A stretch of 41,589 bases of DNA from Alphaproteobacteria bacterium UBA828 (GTDB lineage: Bacteria > Pseudomonadota > Alphaproteobacteria > UBA828): NCBI GenBank assembly GCA_002296185.1, contig DBHM01000027.1:59320-100908 (forward strand), in the 5' to 3' direction. The notes beneath the pieces are model-generated. The model worked only from the letters and a program-made list of their open reading frames with translations. It made no database searches and was not told where the DNA came from. This document shows positions 17,286 to 24,938 of this stretch, piece after piece; position 1 is the stretch's first letter, and each line of letters starts with the position of its first letter. Made by a program: the position numbers and the translations under genes.

Positions 17286-18557
17286 TTAATCATCCTCAAT
17301 GGCACGCCATCCTATATCCCTTCGGCAGTATCCATCAGGCCAATCAATTTTATCGACAAGTTCATATGCCTTTCTTTGAGCAAGTTTAACTGTATTACCT
17401 AGAGCCGTGATACCTAGGACTCTTCCTCCAGAAGCTATAATATTTTCTCCATGAAATTGTGTTCCAGCATGGAAGATCATGCTATCTGCTGTTTGGCGAA
17501 TATTATTAAGTCCATTTATAATACTACCAGTCTTATAGTTTCCAGGGTAGCCAGCGCTTGACATGACAACACAAACTGCGACTTCATCCCTCCATTGTAG
17601 GGTTATATTTTCTAGTTCTCCATCGCGTGCTGCAAAAAGAACTGGCAACAAATCTGTTTTTAATCTTGGTAGGAGGGCTTGGCATTCAGGATCTCCAAAC
17701 CTAACATTAACTTCTAGGAGTTTAGGTCCGTCTTCTGTAATCATTAATCCAGCATAGAACACGCCTTTAAATTCTATACCTTCTGAAGACAATGCTGCGA
17801 TTAGAGGCTCTATTATAGTTTCCTGAGATTCCTTGCAAATTTCCTCTGTGAGAACCGGGGCTGGGGAATAAGCGCCCATTCCACCTGTATTAGGCCCAGT
17901 ATCCCCTTCTCCTATGCGTTTATGGTCCTGGGCTGTAGCTAGTGGCAATACGGTTTTACCGTCTGCAATAGCAAAAAAACTCGCTTCTTCGCCCACTAAG
18001 CATTCTTCGACGATCACCTCTAAACCAGCTTCTCCATATATACCTTCGAACATGGATTTAGCTGCATGCTTAGCTTCTTCAATAGTTTCAGCTACGACTA
18101 CACCTTTTCCCGCAGCTAGGCCGTCGGCTTTTACTACTATGGGGGCAGTTTGTGCCTCTATATATGATAATGCACTTTGATGATCGTTAAATTTAGCCCA
18201 TTTTGCTGTAGGGACACCTACCTTTTCGCATAGCTCCTTCATAAAGATTTTTGAACCTTCTAGTTTAGCTGCATCAGCAGAAGGACCAAAACAAGGTATC
18301 CCTTCTTTTTCTAAATAATCAACTATTCCTGCTACTAAAGGGGCTTCTGGGCCAACTACTACGAGGTCAATATTATTAGTTTTACAGAAGGCTTTGATCT
18401 CGATGAAATCCATTAGATCAAGGGGAATACACGTTGCTTCAGATGAAATGCCTGCATTTCCTGGCGCGCAAAATACTTGATCGACAAGCGAGGAGCGCCT
18501 GAGAAGCCAGCATAATGTATGCTCTCTTCCGCCTGACCCTAAGATAAGCAATTTCAT
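17286..18557 (-). CDS. purD: Phosphoribosylamine--glycine ligase (GAR synthetase)
   Basis: PurD catalyses the second step of de novo purine synthesis, joining glycine to phosphoribosylamine with ATP. The 423-residue protein begins MKLLILGSGGREHTL, the standard start. It has the ATP-grasp elements VVKADGLAAGKGVVVA and GDTGPNTGGMGAYSP and a metal-binding LEVNVRFGDPE segment. The length is normal. An AGGAG ribosome binding site precedes the ATG. It diverges from xseA, an arrangement common in alphaproteobacteria. The shared 127-base intergenic region holds a long inverted repeat. Confidence 0.97.
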   Translation of the reverse strand: MKLLILGSGGREHTLCWLLRRSSLVDQVFCAPGNAGISSEATCIPLDLMDFIEIKAFCKTNNIDLVVVGPEAPLVAGIVDYLEKEGIPCFGPSADAAKLEGSKIFMKELCEKVGVPTAKWAKFNDHQSALSYIEAQTAPIVVKADGLAAGKGVVVAETIEEAKHAAKSMFEGIYGEAGLEVIVEECLVGEEASFFAIADGKTVLPLATAQDHKRIGEGDTGPNTGGMGAYSPAPVLTEEICKESQETIIEPLIAALSSEGIEFKGVFYAGLMITEDGPKLLEVNVRFGDPECQALLPRLKTDLLPVLFAARDGELENITLQWRDEVAVCVVMSSAGYPGNYKTGSIINGLNNIRQTADSMIFHAGTQFHGENIIASGGRVLGITALGNTVKLAQRKAYELVDKIDWPDGYCRRDIGWRAIEDD

Positions 18558-18608
18558 TGATAACTCCTATTATTTACGCGTTGAGTAATAGACATTAGTT
18601 TCGATCTT

Positions 18609-18662
18609 GGTTATCTGCTGTTAAAGTAAACACTAGTAGTTGAGAAAGTATAGCAGATAACT
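18609..18662. repeat. Inverted repeat / potential RNA hairpin between purD and xseA
   Basis: GTTATCTGCT at 18610-18619 is repeated as its exact reverse complement AGCAGATAAC at 18652-18661. In RNA of the plus strand, G-U pairs at 18609/18662 and 18620/18651 and a U-A pair at 18621/18650 extend the stem to about 13 bp around a 28-base loop. The loop itself contains the palindrome ACTAGT. The structure ends 22 bases before the xseA start codon and lies in the divergent promoter region. There is no T-run after it, so it is not a typical terminator. Confidence 0.6.
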
Positions 18663-18684
18663 GAATGAAAACGGAAAATAGTTC

Positions 18685-20175
18685 ATGGCATCTAAGGATG
18701 AGAAAATACCTATCTACTCTGTAGCGGAAATCTCGGCAGAATTAAAACGTGTTGTAGAAGGTAATTTCGGCTGGGTTAGAATACGTGGTGAGGTATCAGG
18801 TTATACGAAAGCAGCATCAGGGCACTTATATTTTTCTCTAAAAGATCAAAATGCAGTTATAGATAGTGTGTGCTGGAGAGGTGCGGTTAGTAATTTAAAC
18901 CTAGTACCAGAAGACGGAATGGAAATAATTGTTTCCGGAAACCTTACAATATATCCAGGCAGATCCCGTTATCAAATAATTGTTCAAGCGTTAGAGCTAG
19001 CCGGAGAAGGTGCTCTATTAAAGTTACTTGAGGAGCGTAAAAAGACGTTTCTTAGGGAGGGTTTATTCGATCAAGCTTTAAAAAAAGATTTGCCATTCAT
19101 ACCTTCAGTTATCGGAGTTATAACCTCGCCGACTGGTGCTGTAATAAAAGATATATTACATAGACTTTCAGATCGTCTGCCGACGAACGTTATTATTTGG
19201 CCCACACTTGTTCAGGGTGAGGGAGCTGCCGAACAAATTAGTGTAGCAATTGATGGATTCAATAAAATTAACTCTGAGGGGGGTATAAATAAGCCTGATC
19301 TGATTATTATAGCAAGAGGTGGGGGGAGTTTAGAGGATCTGTGGGCGTTTAATGAAGAGACTGTTGTAAGATCAGCTGCTAGAAGTAATATCCCTATAAT
19401 TTCTGCTATTGGACATGAGACTGATACTACGTTGATTGATCTTGTTGCAGATAAGAGGGCGCCCACTCCTACTGCAGCAGCAGAAATGGCTGTTCCTGTT
19501 CGCTCTGATTTGCTTGAAGATCTTGATAATTATAATTTGCGGTTGCGTTCTTCAATCAATCGAACCGTGGAATCATACTTTACTCATCTTTCTGGTCTAG
19601 TTAGGGGTCTTCCTGATGCTAGATCAGTTTTAAATTTTTCCATACAACTAATTGATGATAAAAGTGCAGACCTTAATAGAGGGTTACGAAGAAGAGTAAG
19701 TAATTCATATCAAGAAACTCAAGCAATTAGGATTCGCCACCCTAAGCAAATTATTTTTTTTAAACGTGAGCAATTAAGAGAACGTATTATGAGAGGGTTT
19801 TCTAGAGAACCAAGTTCCTTGATTATAGATATTAACAAAAAGTTTGAGCTTTTAGGTTTGAGGATGGTAAAGGCTATGGACTTTGAATCAAGGGCTAGAC
19901 AGAAAAACTTAGACAAAGGAAGTAGGCTATTGGAGAGTTTTTCATATAAGTCTGTTTTAGAAAGAGGTTTTGTCGTAGTTCGAGATTCTAAATTTAAATC
20001 CATATCTTCTGTTAAGGGTTTAGATATAGGTAAGGAGGTGAGACTTGAATTCAAGGACGGAGAGGCGGGCGTGAGTATAAAAGAAAAAAAATCAGGATCT
20101 CAGGGATTTAAAAAAAGTAAGCGAAAGAAGTCATCCAAAAAAGCATGTGATGATGAGCAGGGCCAGCTTTTGTGA
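18685..20175 (+). CDS. xseA: Exodeoxyribonuclease VII large subunit
   Basis: XseA with the small subunit XseB forms exonuclease VII, which degrades single-stranded DNA from both ends. The 496-residue protein has the N-terminal OB-fold (YSVAEISAELKRVVE onward) and the catalytic domain with GVITSPTGAVIKDI. Further motifs are IIARGGGSLEDLWAFNEE and SAIGHETDTTLIDLVADKRAPTPTAAAE split across residues about 208-270. A coiled-coil region follows. The last about 30 residues are very lysine-rich, a possible low-complexity tail. xseB is not in the window. The stop overlaps the GTG start of the M23 gene. Confidence 0.96.
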   Translation: MASKDEKIPIYSVAEISAELKRVVEGNFGWVRIRGEVSGYTKAASGHLYFSLKDQNAVIDSVCWRGAVSNLNLVPEDGMEIIVSGNLTIYPGRSRYQIIVQALELAGEGALLKLLEERKKTFLREGLFDQALKKDLPFIPSVIGVITSPTGAVIKDILHRLSDRLPTNVIIWPTLVQGEGAAEQISVAIDGFNKINSEGGINKPDLIIIARGGGSLEDLWAFNEETVVRSAARSNIPIISAIGHETDTTLIDLVADKRAPTPTAAAEMAVPVRSDLLEDLDNYNLRLRSSINRTVESYFTHLSGLVRGLPDARSVLNFSIQLIDDKSADLNRGLRRRVSNSYQETQAIRIRHPKQIIFFKREQLRERIMRGFSREPSSLIIDINKKFELLGLRMVKAMDFESRARQKNLDKGSRLLESFSYKSVLERGFVVVRDSKFKSISSVKGLDIGKEVRLEFKDGEAGVSIKEKKSGSQGFKKSKRKKSSKKACDDEQGQLL

Positions 20176-21032
20176 GGCAAATTTCACTCATAGCTGTTTT
20201 ACTAACAGTCTTTTTTTGGCTATGTATTAATAGCTTAGCGCAAGCAGAAAAAATATTCTCATTAGACGGTAGTTTTATTCAGGGGGGGTTGGTTATAGGA
20301 AAAACGGATCCTAAAAACTACGTTGAGATAAATGGCCAATCTTTAAATGTTACGGGATCAGGACATTTTGTATTGGGAATTGGATATAAGGAAACCAATA
20401 TTTCTATTTTAGTAACCTCTCCCAGTGGGTTACGTGAAAAAAAAGAAATTCTCATTACTAAGAGAAATTACGATACTCAGAGAATAGATGGTTTGCCAAC
20501 TAATAAGGTCTCTCCACCCGGTCAGGTTATAGAAAAAATTAATCATGAACGCAGCCTCGTTTACTCAGCGCGTCAACGAAACTCTTCTTATACTGATTTC
20601 TTAGATCAGTTTATATGGCCAGTCACAGGTGTAATAACTGGCGTTTACGGTAGCAAGCGTATTTTAAATGGTAATCCCAGACAACCGCATTTTGGTTTAG
20701 ATATAGCTGGCCCTATTGGTCGGCCTATTTGCTCACCTGCTGGAGGGGTAGTTTCACTTGCCGAGAGTAACATGTTTTTCTCTGGAGGTACGGTTATTAT
20801 AGATCATGGGCATGGACTTTCTTCAACATTTTTACATCTATCTCAAATCAAAGTAAATATTGGTGAGCGTGTTGAAAAGGGTAGTATTATAGGCGCTATG
20901 GGAGATACTGGACGTGTAACAGGGGCGCACCTCGATTGGCGCATAAGTTGGTTTCAAAAGAGGTTAGACCCGGCGCTTTTAGTTGGTCCTATGCCTAAAA
21001 TTTTAATCTCTCCATCTCCTATGAGGCCATAG
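20172..21032 (+). CDS. M23 family (LytM-type) peptidoglycan metallopeptidase-like protein with HxD variant
   Basis: This 286-residue exported protein has an N-terminal signal peptide ending near AQA, a linker, and a C-terminal M23 domain from about residue 150. M23 enzymes cut peptide bridges in peptidoglycan, or activate amidases when inactive. The first zinc motif is normal (HFGLD, His173 and Asp177), and DHGHGLSSTFLHLS follows. The second motif, usually HLH, reads HLD at residues 253-255, so the third zinc ligand would be Asp255. It starts with GTG, overlapping the xseA stop (GTGA). Its last 30 bases overlap the convergent acyltransferase gene. Confidence 0.88.
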   Translation: MRQISLIAVLLTVFFWLCINSLAQAEKIFSLDGSFIQGGLVIGKTDPKNYVEINGQSLNVTGSGHFVLGIGYKETNISILVTSPSGLREKKEILITKRNYDTQRIDGLPTNKVSPPGQVIEKINHERSLVYSARQRNSSYTDFLDQFIWPVTGVITGVYGSKRILNGNPRQPHFGLDIAGPIGRPICSPAGGVVSLAESNMFFSGGTVIIDHGHGLSSTFLHLSQIKVNIGERVEKGSIIGAMGDTGRVTGAHLDWRISWFQKRLDPALLVGPMPKILISPSPMRP

Positions 21033-21887
21033 CCACTGATCTGGTCTTTCGGCTATCCATTCTTCGAGGATATGGTTGGCATTTTGCATTATTTTTCTAA
21101 CGTCTTCCTTGTGATTTCCTGATGTTTTAATCTTAATTTGTGGGTAAACAGTTACTCTGTATTTAACCCCTTTTAGTCTTTCAACACGGATTGGCCAGAC
21201 GCTGCAGTGATATTTTAATGCTAGTTCAGCAAGCGCTGGTGCTGTCATAGCATCTTTGCCAAAAAAAGGAACTGCTATCCCATCATTCATTCTTTGATCA
21301 ATAAGCATACATACCTGCCCGTGAGATTTTAAATGCTTTATCAAACCTTTTGCTCCGGACGATCCCTTTGGAAACATAGATGTAATAGTTTTTTTACGGA
21401 TATTGTTTATGATAGTCTTAACTATAGGGTTATTTGGGGCCCGATACACAGCACCAAGATTGGCCCCATAGTCCGCAAGAACGTTGCCAATTATTTCCCA
21501 GTTACCTATATGTCCACTTAGAAATATGGCCCCATTTTTGTCTGATATAGCTGAAGAAATATTTTGACCTCCTACAATATCAATGAACTTTGAGCTATAA
21601 GGGTTGCGGATCTTAGGGAGCTTTGGATATTCTCCGGCTACTCTTCCTAGATGCCACCACATTGATATGAGTGTTTGGTCTACCTCTTTTGACTTCAAAT
21701 CAGGCAGAGCTTTCATTATTTGTTCTTTAGCAAGCTGATGGGCCGGGAGTAATGGACCAGTAAATCTTAAAATTATGCCTCCTATCAAGGAAGCCATAAA
21801 AAAAGGAAGTGCCTGAAATAAATAAAATATTATAGTTAAAAATACTCCTTCAAAAATATAGCGTATCGTTTTTAGTCCATGATTCAT
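21003..21887 (-). CDS. LpxL/HtrB-family lipid A late acyltransferase
   Basis: This 294-residue inner-membrane protein has an N-terminal hydrophobic helix and the family's catalytic HX4(D/E) motif as HIGNWE (His126, Glu131). YRAPNNP and LIDQRMNDGIAVPFFG follow, typical of LpxL/LpxM acyltransferases. These add a secondary acyl chain to Kdo-lipid IVA. It is the last gene of the lipid A block, 14 bases after lpxK. The acyl chain and position cannot be predicted. The 3' end overlaps the end of the M23 gene on the other strand. Confidence 0.88.
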   Translation of the reverse strand: MNHGLKTIRYIFEGVFLTIIFYLFQALPFFMASLIGGIILRFTGPLLPAHQLAKEQIMKALPDLKSKEVDQTLISMWWHLGRVAGEYPKLPKIRNPYSSKFIDIVGGQNISSAISDKNGAIFLSGHIGNWEIIGNVLADYGANLGAVYRAPNNPIVKTIINNIRKKTITSMFPKGSSGAKGLIKHLKSHGQVCMLIDQRMNDGIAVPFFGKDAMTAPALAELALKYHCSVWPIRVERLKGVKYRVTVYPQIKIKTSGNHKEDVRKIMQNANHILEEWIAERPDQWLWPHRRWRD

Positions 21888-21901
21888 GTGGCACTAGCCT
21901 T

Positions 21902-22885
21902 TTAGGTATTTATGAAGAGTTCATTTAGTAGGTCTTTTATCTTATTGGCATCTTTCCATTTGAGTTCTATAGGGATTGGCATGACTAGATTCTGCTTGTT
22001 TTTTTCAATCCTGATCCAGTCCTTTTCTGTTGTTACGAGTGTGGCGGAATATTTTTCTGCTTCTGATGCTAATCGATCAATTTCCTTTGGTTTATAATTG
22101 TAATGGTCTGAAAAGGTATACTTTTTTATAATCTCGCAGCCAATAAAATCTAAGGTATCAAAAAACTTTTCCGGTCTACCAATTCCCGCAAAAGCTATTA
22201 CAGATTTAGTTTCTATATTGGTATCTTTAGCAACTGGAAATATGTCAGCATCTATTATTGGTAAAGAGTAATTCTTAATTTTTTCTTTAGTAGCATATTT
22301 GTCCTGACCTATTATTACCACTGCATCGGCTCGTATTATACCTGATTTTAAAGACTCTCTTAATGGACCAGAAGGAATCAATCTAGAATTTCCAAAACCG
22401 AAACCTCCATCAATAACTATTATTGATAGGTCCTTGATAATGTCATGGTTTTGATGTCCATCATCCATAATAATGATACTGGCCCCGGCATTAGTAGCAG
22501 CTGAAGCGCCTTTTTCTCTGTCACACGAGATCCATGTAGGTGCAATTTTTGCCAATAAAAGAGCCTCATCGCCAACCATTGATGAGTCGTGAATCTCTCG
22601 GTCTACTAGAGTTGGTCCAGATATCTTACCTCTATATCCTCTGCTCAAAAAATGTGGTGTCTGGCCCATATCTGCTAAGAGCTTTGCAATTGCGATTGCT
22701 GTTGGGGTTTTTCCTGCACCACCAGTTACAATATTTCCAGCACAAACTATTGGGATTGAGCAAGTTATATTTTTAGAATTTAATCTATTAACAAAAATAG
22801 AAAGTCGATAAATCATTGCTAATGGGGAAAGGGCTGCAGGAATTATCCAGTTCTTTCTATTAGACCAAAATCTAGGAGCTTTCAT
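21902..22885 (-). CDS. lpxK: Tetraacyldisaccharide 4'-kinase
   Basis: LpxK phosphorylates the 4' position of the lipid A disaccharide to make lipid IVA at the cytoplasmic face of the inner membrane. The 327-residue protein has an N-terminal membrane-associated helix (IPAALSPLAMIYRL). The Walker A-like loop NIVTGGAGKTPTAIAI lies at residues 51-66, followed by FLSRGYRG and MDDGHQNH. These are all standard LpxK blocks. Its start overlaps the waaA stop by 14 bases. Confidence 0.95.
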   Translation of the reverse strand: MKAPRFWSNRKNWIIPAALSPLAMIYRLSIFVNRLNSKNITCSIPIVCAGNIVTGGAGKTPTAIAIAKLLADMGQTPHFLSRGYRGKISGPTLVDREIHDSSMVGDEALLLAKIAPTWISCDREKGASAATNAGASIIIMDDGHQNHDIIKDLSIIVIDGGFGFGNSRLIPSGPLRESLKSGIIRADAVVIIGQDKYATKEKIKNYSLPIIDADIFPVAKDTNIETKSVIAFAGIGRPEKFFDTLDFIGCEIIKKYTFSDHYNYKPKEIDRLASEAEKYSATLVTTEKDWIRIEKNKQNLVMPIPIELKWKDANKIKDLLNELFINT

Positions 22886-24182
22886 ATTTTTTTTCCTTAC
22901 TGACCAGACAGTCTAGTATGGGACGGAGAATTTCCATTGTTTTTTCAAGGGCACCAGAAAGGTCTTCAGCGCCTTTAATTGCAGCATCTTTTGCGTTTTT
23001 AAGACTAGTAGGATCAGAAAGCCATTGATCAACTATTGTGGTGAGTTCTTCTTCGTTTCTAATTTGGGTTAGGGCATGTTTACTTGTAAGGTGATTGACT
23101 GCATCCTCAAAGTTTCTCATATCGTAACCTGAGATTAGGGCGCAATTAAGTTTTGCCGCTTCCACGGGATTATGGCCAAAGTTTTTACTTAAAGAGCCGC
23201 CGATAAAAGCGATATCAGCAAGGCGATAAAATAAACCCATCTCCCCAAGGGTATCAGCAAGATATATATCTGTTTTTTCTGAGATAATTTTAGGTCCCGT
23301 TCTAGAACAAACCTCTAGTCCTAATTCAGTCAGTTCTCTTTCTATATCGTTCCCACGTATTGGGTGCCGTGGACAGATAATGGTTAATAAACCTGGGTGA
23401 CTATCTCGAAGTTTTCTATGTGCATGCGCAATTACCTTTTCTTCACTATAGTGAGTGCTTGCAGCTATCCATACAGGGCGTAACCCTATAATAGTTTTTA
23501 ACTCAGAGTAATCCGCATCATCTGCTGGTATTGGCAAAGAGTCGAACTTAATATTTCCAACATTATAAACTCTTTCAGCTCCTAGTAATTGGAATCTTTT
23601 TTGGTCAGACTTACTTTGTGACAGTATAAATCTAAAGGAATTGATCATAGGCTTTGATAGGAGAGGAAGTTTTTTCCAGTTATCTATTGAGCGATTTGTT
23701 ATCCGAGCATTAACAAGTACCATTGGTATATTCTTATTATGCGTTTCTAACACAAGATTTGGCCACAATTCAGATTCTATCCATAATGCAATATCAGGTT
23801 TCCAGTGTGATAAGAATCTATTTACGAAGCGAATATTGTCTAGAGGTGCATATTGATGAATTGCACCTTCCGGTAGTCTCTCCAACAGCAAGTGACCGCT
23901 TGTCCTGGTTACAGTAGTAATGAGTATATTTAAATTAGGTACTTCACTCATTAGTTTTTCAATAAGAGGAAGGGCACTAAGTGATTCCCCTACACTAGCA
24001 GCGTGAATCCATATTAGCTTACCATGGGGTTTTACTTGTCCAGCTAGGCCTATTCTTTCACCTTTCCTTGCATAATCTTCTTTTCCAGATTTTATACGGT
24101 AATTAAGTAGTAGAAAGATTAGTGGCAACATTATTTGGCTTATGAGCTTATAGGATTTGGGGGTTATAAAATATCCTAGCAT
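22872..24182 (-). CDS. waaA: 3-deoxy-D-manno-octulosonic acid (Kdo) transferase
   Basis: WaaA (KdtA) transfers one or two Kdo sugars from CMP-Kdo to lipid IVA. The 436-residue GT-B/GT30 protein has an N-terminal membrane anchor and the acidic motif GKEDYARKGERIG. It also has IWIHAASVGESLSALPLI near residues 53-70 and the C-terminal FIGGSLSKNFGHNPVEAA donor site. Length is normal. With lpxK, msbA and two acyltransferases it forms a lipid A block, indicating that this organism makes Kdo-containing LPS. No clear ribosome binding site precedes the ATG. Confidence 0.95.
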   Translation of the reverse strand: MLGYFITPKSYKLISQIMLPLIFLLLNYRIKSGKEDYARKGERIGLAGQVKPHGKLIWIHAASVGESLSALPLIEKLMSEVPNLNILITTVTRTSGHLLLERLPEGAIHQYAPLDNIRFVNRFLSHWKPDIALWIESELWPNLVLETHNKNIPMVLVNARITNRSIDNWKKLPLLSKPMINSFRFILSQSKSDQKRFQLLGAERVYNVGNIKFDSLPIPADDADYSELKTIIGLRPVWIAASTHYSEEKVIAHAHRKLRDSHPGLLTIICPRHPIRGNDIERELTELGLEVCSRTGPKIISEKTDIYLADTLGEMGLFYRLADIAFIGGSLSKNFGHNPVEAAKLNCALISGYDMRNFEDAVNHLTSKHALTQIRNEEELTTIVDQWLSDPTSLKNAKDAAIKGAEDLSGALEKTMEILRPILDCLVSKEKKYESS

Positions 24183-24191
24183 TGGTATTAC

Positions 24192-24923
24192 TTATTTGTT
24201 TTGACTAAAGTTTTGGTTACGTTTTATGGGTTCTATTGGCTCAACTCCAACTAACTCATCAGCTTTTTTCGATAGATTGTTTAGTTGGTTTTCCAGTGCA
24301 AGCTGTTTGTCTCTTAATATTACATCTGAAGCATCTCGTGGGACAAATATAGGTTCACCCCATAGATAAATACCCTTACTAAAAGGTAATGCGATAAGAA
24401 ATTTATCCCAGCTTTTTGCTACTTTACGTCTCGAGACTGCATAAGTTGCTGGGAAAATTGGGGCTCCTGAGATTTGTGCTAAGGTTATTATTCCCATCTG
24501 CGCCTGCATACGCGGTCCTCTTGGTCCATCTGGAGTGATGCCAACAAAGTTTCCTGCCTTTAAGGCTTTTAACATATTTCTGAGGGCGTTAGCCCCCCCT
24601 TTTGAAGTTGATCCTCTTATTGATTTGACACCAAAAAAGGCAGCTGTACGCGCAATCAATTCACCGTCACCATGCTGTGAAACCATCACATACAATGGTA
24701 TGCGTCTTGGCCATCCTGTGGGAGCCATCAGTAGACGTCCGTGCCAGAATGCAGCTATAAAAGGTTTATCATTATCAATATAAGACTTAGCTGCATCAAA
24801 ATTAATAGTAGTAAATCTACTTGTTAATCTAACGCTTATTATGAACATTGCGGCAATGGTGCTTAACAATCTTAGACCAGAAGAGCTGTAACCTATTCTC
24901 TTTAGCACACTACTAAGCTTCAT
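24192..24923 (-). CDS. DUF374 acyltransferase (LpxJ-like lysophospholipid acyltransferase family)
   Basis: This 243-residue protein has an N-terminal hydrophobic segment and DUF374 motifs: AAFWHGRLLM with His61, VSQHGDGELIA (residues 81-91), RGSTSKGGANAL and GITPDGPRGPR (128-138). DUF374 proteins are acyltransferases related to LpxL. In Helicobacter and Campylobacter a DUF374 protein, LpxJ, adds a secondary acyl chain to lipid A. The position between msbA and waaA supports a lipid A role here too, but the substrate is an inference. It lies 9 bases upstream of waaA and 15 bases downstream of msbA. Confidence 0.85.
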   Translation of the reverse strand: MKLSSVLKRIGYSSSGLRLLSTIAAMFIISVRLTSRFTTINFDAAKSYIDNDKPFIAAFWHGRLLMAPTGWPRRIPLYVMVSQHGDGELIARTAAFFGVKSIRGSTSKGGANALRNMLKALKAGNFVGITPDGPRGPRMQAQMGIITLAQISGAPIFPATYAVSRRKVAKSWDKFLIALPFSKGIYLWGEPIFVPRDASDVILRDKQLALENQLNNLSKKADELVGVEPIEPIKRNQNFSQNK

Positions 24924-24938
24924 TAATCTGCTTTCTTA

